Under the pieces are notes generated by a model. The model saw nothing but the letters and a program-made list of their open reading frames with translations. It did no database searches and was not told where the DNA came from. A stretch of DNA of 64,000 nucleotides from Streptomyces pilosus. Its GTDB lineage: Bacteria > Actinomycetota > Actinomycetes > Streptomycetales > Streptomycetaceae. A program made the position numbers and the translations under genes. Shown here in pieces: positions 48,900-55,237 of the stretch (positions are counted from its first letter, which is position 1; each line of letters starts with the position of its first letter). The stretch is taken from contig NZ_BMTU01000006.1 in NCBI RefSeq assembly GCF_014649835.1, positions 310,001-374,000 of the forward strand, given 5' to 3'.

Positions 48900-49203
48900 C
48901 GAGCGCACCTCCGACCCGGCCCCGCAGCCCGGGCACGACGCGGTGTCCGGCGAGCGGGACGAGTTCCACCTCGGCGGGGATGCCGGGCTCGAACCGCCTG
49001 GCGGTGCCGGCGGCGATGTTCAGCCGTTTGCCGTGGGCCGCCGAACGGTCGAACTCCAGCCCCGAATTGGCCTCGGCGAAGTGGTAGTGCGAGCCGACCT
49101 GGACGGGCCGGTCGGCGGCGTTGAGGACGGTCAGCCGGGTGACCTCGCGGCCCTCGTTGCAGACGATCGGGCCCTCGGCGAACAGGATCTCTCCGGGAAT
49201 CAC
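48892..49203 (-). CDS. ureB: Urease beta subunit
   Basis: 103 aa, normal length. The beta-barrel signature IPGEILFAEGPIVCNEGREVTRLTVLNAADRPVQVGSHYHFAEANSGLEFDR is intact, including the SHYHF stretch that contacts UreC, and LNIAAGTARRFEPG follows. It is a structural subunit of the (UreABC) trimer. It begins 16 bp after ureA and overlaps ureC. Confidence 0.97.
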   Translation of the reverse strand: MIPGEILFAEGPIVCNEGREVTRLTVLNAADRPVQVGSHYHFAEANSGLEFDRSAAHGKRLNIAAGTARRFEPGIPAEVELVPLAGHRVVPGLRGRVGGALDA

Positions 49204-49219
49204 GGCGGCCGCTCCCCGC

Positions 49220-49522
49220 TCAGACGATCGGGTCGTGGACGGTGACGAGCTTGGTGCCGTCCGGGAAGGTGGCCTCCGCCTGGACGTCGTGGATCATCTC
49301 CGCGACACCGTCCATGACGTCGTCCCGGGTGAGCAGCCGCCGCCCGGAGGCCATGAGTTCGGCGACGGTGCGGCCGTCCCTGGCGCCTTCGAGGACGTGC
49401 GCGGTGATGAGGGCGACCGCCTCGGGGTGGTTCAGCCGCAGCCCCCGGTCGCGGCGCCGCCGCGCCACATCGGCCGCGACGTGGATCAGCAGCCTCTCCT
49501 GCTCGTGCGGGGTCAGTTGCAC
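49220..49522 (-). CDS. ureA: Urease gamma subunit
   Basis: 100 aa from the GTG at 49522, giving the canonical length; GAGGTG upstream supports it over an earlier in-frame start. Sequence (LTPHEQERLLIHVAADVARRRRDRGLRLNHPEAVALITAHVLEGARDGRTVAELMASGRRLLTRDDVMDGVAEMIHDVQAEATFPDGTKLVTVHDPI) is textbook UreA. First gene of ureABCFGD. A GlnR-like box lies about 105 bp upstream, fitting nitrogen control. Confidence 0.97.
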   Translation of the reverse strand: MQLTPHEQERLLIHVAADVARRRRDRGLRLNHPEAVALITAHVLEGARDGRTVAELMASGRRLLTRDDVMDGVAEMIHDVQAEATFPDGTKLVTVHDPIV

Positions 49523-49625
49523 GGCGCCCACCTCACAGTCCTCGCTCCGGGCCGTGCGGGGCCCGGTGGCCGTGACCACGCGGGGTGTCCCCCGGTGGCG
49601 TGGCCCCGGAGGCTAGCCGGGCGGC

Positions 49626-49641
49626 GTTTCGGGGACGTTAA
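49626..49641 (-). promoter_or_regulatory. GlnR-like half-box pair upstream of ureA
   Basis: On the minus strand TTAAC-N6-GAAAC matches the actinobacterial GlnR pattern gTnAc-n6-GaAAc at T, A, C and all of GAAAC. It lies about 105 bp before the ureA start. The urease operon is, to my knowledge, a GlnR target in S. coelicolor. A second a/b pair was not clear. Confidence 0.5.
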
Positions 49642-49674
49642 CCGCGCGGGTGCCGGGCCGTCCGGTCCCCCGGC

Positions 49675-49962
49675 TCACGCGCCGCCCGTCCCCCGGTGCT
49701 CCGCGGCGATGCCGAACCGCTGCCGTTCGCCAGGGGCGGACGCGACGTCGCGCACGCCGGCCACCGTGCTGATCACCCGCTCCTCCGCGGGCTCCGGACG
49801 CTCCTCGATCTCTTCGAGTCGTCGCAGGTCATCGGCGGACACGAGGGCGACGAGGGGCTTGCCGTGCCGGGTCACGACGACCCGCTCACCGCCGTACACC
49901 ACGCGGTTGATCAGGTCGGCGAGCTCAGCCCTGGCTTGCGTCACCGGAATCTCGTAGGCCAT
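49675..49962 (-). CDS. Phd/YefM-type antitoxin, apparently without toxin
   Basis: 95 aa. The N-terminal Phd/YefM fold MAYEIPVTQARAELADLINRVVYGGERVVVTRHGKPLVALVSADDLRRLEEIE is classic; it dimerises and binds DNA. The C-terminal tail (GVRDVASAPGERQRFGIAAEHRGTGGA) would normally wrap a RelE/YoeB or Doc toxin. No toxin gene follows: downstream on this strand is 150 bp of non-coding DNA and then ureA. GGAG precedes the ATG. It may act on a distant toxin or as a stand-alone autorepressor via the palindromes upstream. Confidence 0.88.
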   Translation of the reverse strand: MAYEIPVTQARAELADLINRVVYGGERVVVTRHGKPLVALVSADDLRRLEEIEERPEPAEERVISTVAGVRDVASAPGERQRFGIAAEHRGTGGA

Positions 49963-49979
49963 GACTCCATTCTAACGTC

Positions 49980-50005
49980 ACGTACGTCCTGTACATTTTT
50001 TACAG
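49980..50005. promoter_or_regulatory. AT-rich palindromes between antitoxin and ClpP-like genes
   Basis: ACGTACGT (49980-49987) is a perfect palindrome, and CTGTA-N7-TACAG (49989-50005) is an inverted repeat around a T-run. They lie in the 68-bp divergent gap between the YefM-type gene (start 49962) and the ClpP-like gene (start 50031). This suits YefM-type autoregulation that could also affect the ClpP-like gene. Confidence 0.5.
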
Positions 50006-50030
50006 CGACCGCCGAACAGGAGGGGCCCTC

Positions 50031-50666
50031 ATGACCCGACCGTCCGCCCGTCACGTCCTCCCCGGGTTCACCGAGGGCACGGCGTCCGGGCACCGCTCCA
50101 CGGATCCGTACGCGAGGCTGCTCCGGGAGCGGATCGTCGTCCTCGGCACGGCGCTCGACGAGACCGCCGCGAACGACGTCATGGCGCAGCTCATGCTTCT
50201 GGAGCAGCACGCACCGGAGCGGGACGTCTCGCTCTGCATCAACTCCCCGGGCGGCTCCTTCCACGCCGCCTCGACCCTCCACGACACCCTGCGCTACGTC
50301 ACCTGTGACGTGGAGACGGTCTGTCTCGGCCGGGCGGAGGGCACGGCCGCGCTGCTGCTGGCCGCGGGCGCTCCGGGCAAGCGGCTGGTGCTGCCCGGCT
50401 CCCGGCTGGTGCTCCGTCAGCCGGCCTGGACCGAGCCGGTCCAGGGGCGGGCGAGCGAACTGGCGGCCCGCGCCGAGGAGATGGACCGGCTCCGCGCGCG
50501 CACGGCGGAGATGCTCGCGCGGTACACCGGCCGCACCGCGGAGCGGGTCCGGGCGGACATGGAGCGGGACCTGGTCCTCGACGCGCAGGCCGCGGTGGAC
50601 TACGGCCTGGCCGACCGGATCGTGTCCCACCGCAAGGGTGCCCACGCCGGCACCGGCCCGAGGTGA
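50031..50666 (+). CDS. ClpP-family protein lacking catalytic Ser and His
   Basis: 211 aa, ClpP-like throughout: LLRERIVVLGTALDETAANDVMAQLMLLEQHAPERDVSLCINSPGGS, VETVCLG...LLLAAGAPGKRLVLP, AVDYGLADRIVSHR. Aligned to E. coli ClpP, the nucleophile region QAASMG reads RAEGTA, so Ser97 is Gly104. MIHQP reads VLRQP, so His122 is Arg129. The Asp (ERD, Asp180) remains. It should therefore be a non-proteolytic subunit, comparable in principle to cyanobacterial/plastid ClpR, perhaps mixing with other ClpP rings. AGGAGG precedes the ATG. It forms a pair with the 102-aa gene 7 bp downstream. Confidence 0.88.
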   Translation: MTRPSARHVLPGFTEGTASGHRSTDPYARLLRERIVVLGTALDETAANDVMAQLMLLEQHAPERDVSLCINSPGGSFHAASTLHDTLRYVTCDVETVCLGRAEGTAALLLAAGAPGKRLVLPGSRLVLRQPAWTEPVQGRASELAARAEEMDRLRARTAEMLARYTGRTAERVRADMERDLVLDAQAAVDYGLADRIVSHRKGAHAGTGPR

Positions 50667-50673
50667 GCCGCGG

Positions 50674-50982
50674 ATGCTGCCTCCGGAACTGCCCCCGCTG
50701 CCCGCCCTCACCCGCGCGGAGGCCGAACTGATCGACCGGTACCTGGAGGTCGTCGACCTGCTCGGCCGGGTCAACCCGGCCCTGAGCGGGGACACCTACC
50801 GCGGGCTGCGCGCGGCGCAGGCCCTGGTCGGCAAGGCCGTCGCGCTGCGTGACGCGCTGACCGTGATGCACCGGCGCGGCGAGACCGAACTGCACTCCTC
50901 CACGCTGGCCCGCGCCCTGCGGGTGCTGGACGGGGAGCGGCGCACGGCACGGGTCACGCTGCCGCCGGAAGGCGGCAGTTGA
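50674..50982 (+). CDS. Hypothetical 102-aa helical protein after the ClpP-like gene
   Basis: ATG at 50674, 7 bp after the ClpP-like stop, so co-transcribed. The sequence (ALTRAEAELIDRYLEVVDLLGRVNPALSGDTYRGLRAAQALVGKAVALRDALTVMHRRGETELHSSTLARALRVL) predicts three or four amphipathic helices, with a Pro-rich start and a disordered end. No family is recognised. Linkage suggests a partner or adaptor of the ClpP-like protein, but nothing in the sequence proves it. Confidence 0.7.
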   Translation: MLPPELPPLPALTRAEAELIDRYLEVVDLLGRVNPALSGDTYRGLRAAQALVGKAVALRDALTVMHRRGETELHSSTLARALRVLDGERRTARVTLPPEGGS

Positions 50983-51212
50983 GGGTGGCGACCGCGGCAC
51001 GGGACCGCGCTGCGACACGCCTTCAATCGGACCAAAAGGCGTACCACCATCCGGCGTAGGCGAACCTCCTGTTTCGGAGCGGTCCAAGTTGCGCGACCTG
51101 CGCGGCCGGTAGCCGGAAGACGGCGTTCCACCGCTGGTCCGGGGCTCACCGGGGTGCCGGGCGGTGGCTCGAACAGCACCCCGTCCACCCGAACGGATGA
51201 GTGGTGAGTAAC

Positions 51213-51239
51213 AACACAAACCCCACGTTCCGTTGTGTT
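51213..51239 (+). promoter_or_regulatory. AACACAA/TTGTGTT inverted repeat upstream of the riboswitch
   Basis: Perfect 7-bp arms with a 13-nt centre, the AT-richest part of the 527-bp gap (50983-51509). The rest of the gap left of it shows no ORF or motif I can name. It may be an operator or part of the promoter of the riboswitch-led transcript, whose start should lie shortly downstream. Confidence 0.4.
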
Positions 51240-51309
51240 TTCGATCGCGCGATGCGCCAAGATCCCTGACTGACGACAAGCCCCCGCCGCCGCGGCGGGG
51301 CGATCCGGG

Positions 51310-51495
51310 CGGACGCCGAGTCCTGCCGCCGCCCGGATGACCGGTCGACAGGAGTGGATCGGCAGGAGTGGAGGACCCAAGCACGACGGGTCGCCGGGAC
51401 CCCGGTTCCGAGCAGCCCTTGGGGTGAAGCCGCACGTGTGCGGCCGGGCCACTTCGCCAGCCCGAATCCGACAGGTCATCCTTCACAGGCGGCTG
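51310..51495 (+). ncRNA. c-di-AMP riboswitch (ydaO/yuaA class)
   Basis: Conserved pieces of the class are recognisable in order: GCCGAGTCCTGCCGCC (from 51315), GGCAGGAGTGGAGGACCCA (from 51361), TTGGGGTGAAGCCGC (from 51419), and CCGAATCCGACAGG with CACAGGCGGC (51472-51493). It ends about 15 nt before the NlpC/P60 start codon. In Streptomyces this class sits before cell-wall hydrolase genes (rpf and NlpC types) and lowers their expression when c-di-AMP is high. Boundaries are approximate. Confidence 0.85.
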
Positions 51496-51509
51496 ACGAA
51501 GGGTTGCGC

Positions 51510-51983
51510 ATGACTGCGCTCAATCGTGTCCCGTCTCTCATGGCCCGGGCCGGTACGGCCTCCGCCCTCACCCTGGCCGCCGTGGGCGGCTCCATCGTGG
51601 TCCCCGGCGGTGCCTCGGAGGCTGCCGCCGCGAGCCATGCCACCAAGGCACTGAGCATCGCCGCGTCGAAGAAGGGCTCCCCGTACCAGTGGGGCGCCGT
51701 CGGACCGAACCGGTTCGACTGCTCGGGCCTGACGCTGTACTCGTTCAAGAAGGCGGGCAAGAAGCTGCCGCGCACGGCCGCCCAGCAGTACAACAAGACC
51801 CGTCACATCTCCGCCGGCAGCCGCAGGGCCGGGGACCTGGTGTTCTTCCACTCGGGCGGCTACGTCTACCACGTGGGCATCTACGCGGGGAAGGGGAAGA
51901 TCTGGCACGCCCCCAAGACCGGGGACGTGGTGCGTCTGCAGAAGATCTGGACCCGGAGCGTCTCGTACGGCCGCGTGGGGTGA
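51510..51983 (+). CDS. Secreted NlpC/P60 cell-wall endopeptidase
   Basis: 157 aa from the ATG at 51510 (GAAGGG upstream). A signal peptide (about 1-40, ending EAAAAS) leads straight to the NlpC/P60 domain: catalytic Cys in RFDCSGLTLYSF, His in YHVGIYAG, third residue His in IWHAPKTGD. It cleaves peptide cross-bridges of peptidoglycan outside the cell. There is no LysM or other wall-binding domain, so it is a minimal catalytic form. Expression is under the c-di-AMP riboswitch, linking wall turnover to osmotic/second-messenger state. Confidence 0.95.
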   Translation: MTALNRVPSLMARAGTASALTLAAVGGSIVVPGGASEAAAASHATKALSIAASKKGSPYQWGAVGPNRFDCSGLTLYSFKKAGKKLPRTAAQQYNKTRHISAGSRRAGDLVFFHSGGYVYHVGIYAGKGKIWHAPKTGDVVRLQKIWTRSVSYGRVG

Positions 51984-51987
51984 CCCG

Positions 51988-52025
51988 GCGGGGCGGCGGC
52001 GCCCCCGCGCGCGCCGCCGCCCCGC
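51988..52025 (+). terminator. Long GC hairpin after the NlpC/P60 gene
   Basis: A perfect 14-bp stem (51988-52001 with 52012-52025) and a 10-nt loop, 5 bp after the TGA. Strong by stability though lacking a U-run. Confidence 0.8.
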
Positions 52026-52080
52026 CCTCCCGCGCGCCGTCGTACCGCGCCCCGCCCTCCCGCGCGCCGTCGTCCCGCTC
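52021..52080. repeat. Two tandem 30-bp direct repeats
   Basis: Two adjacent 30-bp copies share their first 23 bases exactly (52021-52043 and 52051-52073) and differ at two or three positions after that. The first copy overlaps the right arm of the terminator stem. It lies in the convergent gap before the ATPase-like gene. Confidence 0.8.
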
Positions 52081-52088
52081 CGCTGTGC

Positions 52089-52556
52089 CTAGGACTCCTG
52101 TTGTCCCGCCGCCGTGACCGCTTCGGCGGCCTGGACGCCCTGCACCCAGGGCAGGTCGACCGAGACCGTCTTGCCGCCCTCCCGCGTGGGGCGGATCCTC
52201 AGTCTGCCGCCGCACTCCGCGGTCAGGCAGCGGATGATCACCAGCCCCCGCCCGTTGTCCTGCTGCACCGCGGCCGGCAGCCGTTTGGGGAACCGCGGAT
52301 GACTGTCGGTCACGCCGATGTGCACCCGCTCGTGACGGACCAGGACGACGTCCACCGTGAACGTGGGTGACTGACCGAACGTGTGCTGCACCGCGTTGGT
52401 GGCGAGTTCGGAGACGATCAGCCGGACGGTGTCGGACAGCTCCGCGTCCGCCGGCATGCCCCATTCCACCAGTGTCCCCACGACATGGGCGCGGGCGGCG
52501 GAGACCGAGGCGGGATCGCTCGGCAGAGTGACGGATGCTTCCAGGTGGTCTGCCAT
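52089..52556 (-). CDS. ATP-binding protein, anti-sigma-kinase-like HATPase_c_2
   Basis: 155 aa from the ATG at 52556, with AAGGGA upstream; the longer frame is shadow coding. The GHKL fold is seen in SDTVRLIVSELATNAVQHTFGQ (N-box), HIGVTDSHPRFPKRL and NGRGLVIIRCLTAECGGRL (G-box). Small proteins of this class resemble RsbW/SpoIIAB, but in Streptomyces most sit beside XRE/DUF397 pairs, as here (divergent). The catalytic role (kinase or only nucleotide binding) is unclear. Probably part of a developmental or stress switch. Confidence 0.88.
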   Translation of the reverse strand: MADHLEASVTLPSDPASVSAARAHVVGTLVEWGMPADAELSDTVRLIVSELATNAVQHTFGQSPTFTVDVVLVRHERVHIGVTDSHPRFPKRLPAAVQQDNGRGLVIIRCLTAECGGRLRIRPTREGGKTVSVDLPWVQGVQAAEAVTAAGQQES

Positions 52557-52681
52557 GGCGACGTCGTCCCTTTCCCACGGGGCCGCAGTCCGACACTGAG
52601 CGGCTGGTTCGAGTACGGTCCCGCACTGGTGGTTCGTCGCCAGACTGCCATCACCGCACGGCACGGGGCGGCGATCCACCA

Positions 52682-52697
52682 AGATATGCATATATCT
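52682..52697. promoter_or_regulatory. AT-only-like palindrome, candidate XRE operator
   Basis: AGATAT-GCAT-ATATCT is a perfect 16-bp palindrome in a GC-rich genome where such AT content is rare. It sits in the 212-bp divergent region between the ATPase-like gene and the XRE gene, about 72 bp before the latter. Good placement for autoregulation of the module. Confidence 0.6.
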
Positions 52698-52768
52698 GTC
52701 GCTCAAAGCGGTGAACTCTGCGACGGGAGACCGTATCCGGGCGACTCGGAAGGAGTAAGGAGAAGCCC

Positions 52769-53629
52769 ATGCAGCACGGTCCCGCGGTGCGCCGCCGCAA
52801 ACTGGGCGCCGAATTGCGCGCACTGCGCACCTCGGCGGGGCTCACCAGTGGCGAGGCCGCCCGGCTGGCGGGCTGGCACCAGTCGAAGGTGAGCCGGATC
52901 GAGACGGGCACCAGCGGGGTGAGACCGGCCGACGTGCGATTACTGCTCGACGTCTACGGGGTGGCCGATCCGCAGCTGCGGGAGTTGCTGCTGGTGCTGT
53001 CCGGCACCGGTGACGGCGGTGACCGGCACCACTGGTGGCACGCCTACCGGGGCGTGCTGCCCCCCACCTACCGGGACTTCATCAGCCTGGAGTCGCAGGC
53101 GAGCGCGATGCGCACCCTGGAGACCACGGTGATCCCGGGGCTGCTGCAGACCCCCGAGTACGCGCGCGCGGTGACGGAGGCGGCCCTGGAGGGGGCGTCG
53201 GAGGAACGCCTCGACACACTCGTGGAGGTGAGGCTGGCCCGGCAGGACATCCTGCACGCGGAGCCGCCCCTGGAGCTGAGCGCGGTCCTGGACGAGGCGG
53301 TGCTGCGCCGTCAGGTCGGCGGCCCCGGAGTGATGGCCCGTCAGCTGTCGCGGCTGGTGGAGGCGGCCCGGCTGCCTCAAGTCCGCCTGCAGGTGATGCC
53401 GTTCGGAGCCGGGGCGCACATCGGCGTCACCGGCCCTTTCGTCATCTTCTCGTTCTCGCGCACTTCTGATCTCGACGTGGTTGTTCTCGACCACTTGACG
53501 AGTAGCCTCCATCTGGAGCGGAAAGAAGACCTCCGGGCCTACTCGGAGGCCTTCAACACCCTGTCGATCCACGCCCTTTCACCCGAGGAATCGTTGGAAT
53601 TCATCGCCGGCGCAGCCGCCGGCGCGTAA
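52769..53629 (+). CDS. XRE-family regulator with DUF5753 (WhiJ-like)
   Basis: 286 aa. AAGGAG precedes the ATG. The N-terminal helix-turn-helix (RRKLGAELRALRTSAGLTSGEAARLAGWHQSKVSRIETGTSGVRPADVRLLL, about 9-60) is followed by the DUF5753 sensor-like domain (YRDFISLESQASAMRTLETTVIPGLLQTPEYARAV, LDEAVLRRQVGG, LQVMPFGAGAHIGVTGPFVIFSF). This architecture is shared by WhiJ-like and AbaA-locus regulators, many of which influence differentiation. It is followed at 9 bp by a DUF397 gene, its usual partner. Confidence 0.93.
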   Translation: MQHGPAVRRRKLGAELRALRTSAGLTSGEAARLAGWHQSKVSRIETGTSGVRPADVRLLLDVYGVADPQLRELLLVLSGTGDGGDRHHWWHAYRGVLPPTYRDFISLESQASAMRTLETTVIPGLLQTPEYARAVTEAALEGASEERLDTLVEVRLARQDILHAEPPLELSAVLDEAVLRRQVGGPGVMARQLSRLVEAARLPQVRLQVMPFGAGAHIGVTGPFVIFSFSRTSDLDVVVLDHLTSSLHLERKEDLRAYSEAFNTLSIHALSPEESLEFIAGAAAGA

Positions 53630-53638
53630 GGAGGCACG

Positions 53639-53863
53639 ATGCCCGCACCGCTCCGGACCGTCCCTTCCAGCCTCGCGCTGCACGGTGTGCGGTGGCTGCG
53701 CAGCAGCTACAGCACGGGGGCGAACAACTGCGTCGAGACCGCCAGGCCGTCGGCCGGCCCCCTCGCCGGGCTGCTCGCGGTACGCGACTCCAAGGTCCCC
53801 GACGGGCCCGCGCTGCTCTTCTCCCCCGGACGCTGGGCGGAGTTCGTGACCGCGGTCCGCTGA
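53639..53863 (+). CDS. DUF397 protein, partner of the XRE regulator
   Basis: 74 aa, GGAGG before the ATG, 9 bp after the XRE gene. The DUF397 core WLRSSYSTGANNCVETARPSAGPLAGLLAVRDSKVPDGPALLFSPGRWAEFVTAV is complete, including the conserved Cys-Val-Glu and the VRDSK.P.GP.L.F motif. These small proteins bind and modulate the paired XRE regulator (BldB-like and WhiJ-associated families). No DNA-binding domain of its own. Confidence 0.95.
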   Translation: MPAPLRTVPSSLALHGVRWLRSSYSTGANNCVETARPSAGPLAGLLAVRDSKVPDGPALLFSPGRWAEFVTAVR

Positions 53864-53963
53864 CCCGGCCTCGCACCCGTCCGGTCCACCGATCCGACCG
53901 GTACAGCCATCGACCCTGACCGGTCATCCGTCATCGCGCGACGCACGGCCGTGCCACGCCGAC

Positions 53964-55091
53964 TCATGGCCGCGTTTCGCCGACCACCCGTACAGCGCGT
54001 TCGATCTCCGCCCCGGACAGGTCCGCACGGGCGGTCAGTCTGAGCCGTGAGACGCCGTCGGGCACGGAAGGAGGACGGAAGCAGCCCACGGCCAGGCCGG
54101 CCGCCCGGCAGTCGGCCGCCCATCGCACGGCCTGCTCCGGGGAGGGAGCCCGCACGGAGACGACCGCGGCGTCCGGACGCACCGCTTCCAGACCCGCGGC
54201 CGTCAGCCGCCCGTGCAGTTCCCGCGCCACCGCACCGGCCCGCGCCGCGCGCCCGGGTTCCCGCCGCAGCAGCCCGAGCGCCGCGAGGGCCGCGCCGGCC
54301 GCCGCCGGTGCCAGTCCCGTGTCGAAGATGAACGTCCGTGCCGTGTTGACCAGGTGCCCGATCACCCGGGCCGGGCCGAGGACCGCCCCGCCCTGGCTGC
54401 CGAGCGACTTGGACAGCGTCACGGTGACGACGACGTCGTCAGCGCCCGCGAGACCCGCCGCGTGCGGGGCGCCGCGCCCGCCGTCACCGAGCACCCCGAG
54501 GCCGTGCGCGTCGTCGAGGACCAGGCCCGCTCCGCGCTCCCGGCACACCGCGGCCAGCTCCGCGAGCGGGGCGGCGTCGCCGTCCACCGAGAAGACCGTG
54601 TCGGACACGGCCAGGGCGGGACCGTCGTGTTCCTGGAACGCCTTGCGCACGGCATCGGGGTCACCGTGCGCGGCGACGTGCGTCGCACCGCGGGCCAGCC
54701 GGCAGCCGTCGATGAGCGAGGCGTGGTTGCCCGCGTCGGAGACGATCCTGGACCCGTGCGGGGCGAGGGCGGTGACGGCGGCCAGGTTGGCGGCGTAGCC
54801 GGAGGAGAGGACCAGGGCCGCTTCGAAGCCGCAGAACGCGGCCAGTTCGCGCTCCAGCTCCGCGTGGAGTTCGGTGGTGCCGGTGACCAGCCGGGAACCG
54901 GTCGCGCCGCCGCCCCAGGTCCGCGCGGCCGCCGCGGCGCCCTCGGTGACCTCGGGATGCCGGGCCAGCCCCAGGTAGTCGTTGCTCGCCAGGTCGAGCA
55001 GCGGCGTGTCGGCGGCCCGCGGGCGCAGGGTGCGGACGAGTCCGGCCCGGCGGCGCAGTTCCGCCTGCTCGTCGATCCAGCCGAACGCCAT
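53964..55091 (-). CDS. bioF: 8-amino-7-oxononanoate synthase
   Basis: 375 aa from the ATG at 55091 (GGAGG 4 nt upstream). PLP alpha-oxoamine synthase joining pimeloyl thioester and L-alanine in biotin synthesis. Motifs: LLDLASNDYLGLARHP, GGGATGSRLVTGTTELHAELERELAAF, LSSGYAANLAAVTAL, DAGNHASLIDGCRLAR, VLDDAHGLGVLG, and the Schiff-base Lys in TVTLSKSLGSQGGAVLG. Divergent from bioBAD. No bioC/bioH lies in the window, so the pimeloyl source must come from elsewhere. Confidence 0.95.
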   Translation of the reverse strand: MAFGWIDEQAELRRRAGLVRTLRPRAADTPLLDLASNDYLGLARHPEVTEGAAAAARTWGGGATGSRLVTGTTELHAELERELAAFCGFEAALVLSSGYAANLAAVTALAPHGSRIVSDAGNHASLIDGCRLARGATHVAAHGDPDAVRKAFQEHDGPALAVSDTVFSVDGDAAPLAELAAVCRERGAGLVLDDAHGLGVLGDGGRGAPHAAGLAGADDVVVTVTLSKSLGSQGGAVLGPARVIGHLVNTARTFIFDTGLAPAAAGAALAALGLLRREPGRAARAGAVARELHGRLTAAGLEAVRPDAAVVSVRAPSPEQAVRWAADCRAAGLAVGCFRPPSVPDGVSRLRLTARADLSGAEIERAVRVVGETRP

Positions 55092-55151
55092 GGGCCCTCC
55101 GCGGTTTTGTAGGCAGTGCACAGACACTAGCGGGCGGCCGGACGGCCCACT

Positions 55152-55169
55152 GTGTGGCGATACCCACAC
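55152..55169. promoter_or_regulatory. Inverted repeat in the bioF-bioB divergent region
   Basis: GTGTGG-N6-CCACAC lies about midway between the bioF and bioB start codons (146 bp). Two TTGTA elements (near 55106 and 55184) flank it. One of these may be the site of a biotin regulator. The sequence does not match a BirA operator I could recognise. Confidence 0.35.
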
Positions 55170-55237
55170 CCGTGAGCGCCCCCATTGTACGAACCCTCCT
55201 TGGCCGGAGCGGGTCGGGTACGACAGGATCGGCTCTC

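Noticed and set aside
50983..51212. Left half of the 527-bp gap before the riboswitch considered for a hidden small gene
   Set aside because: No start with a ribosome site and no sustained codon bias in any frame.
52383..52892. Plus-strand frame spanning the ATPase-XRE divergent region
   Set aside because: It crosses two genuine genes in the wrong frame and contains the promoter region; composition is that of a shadow.
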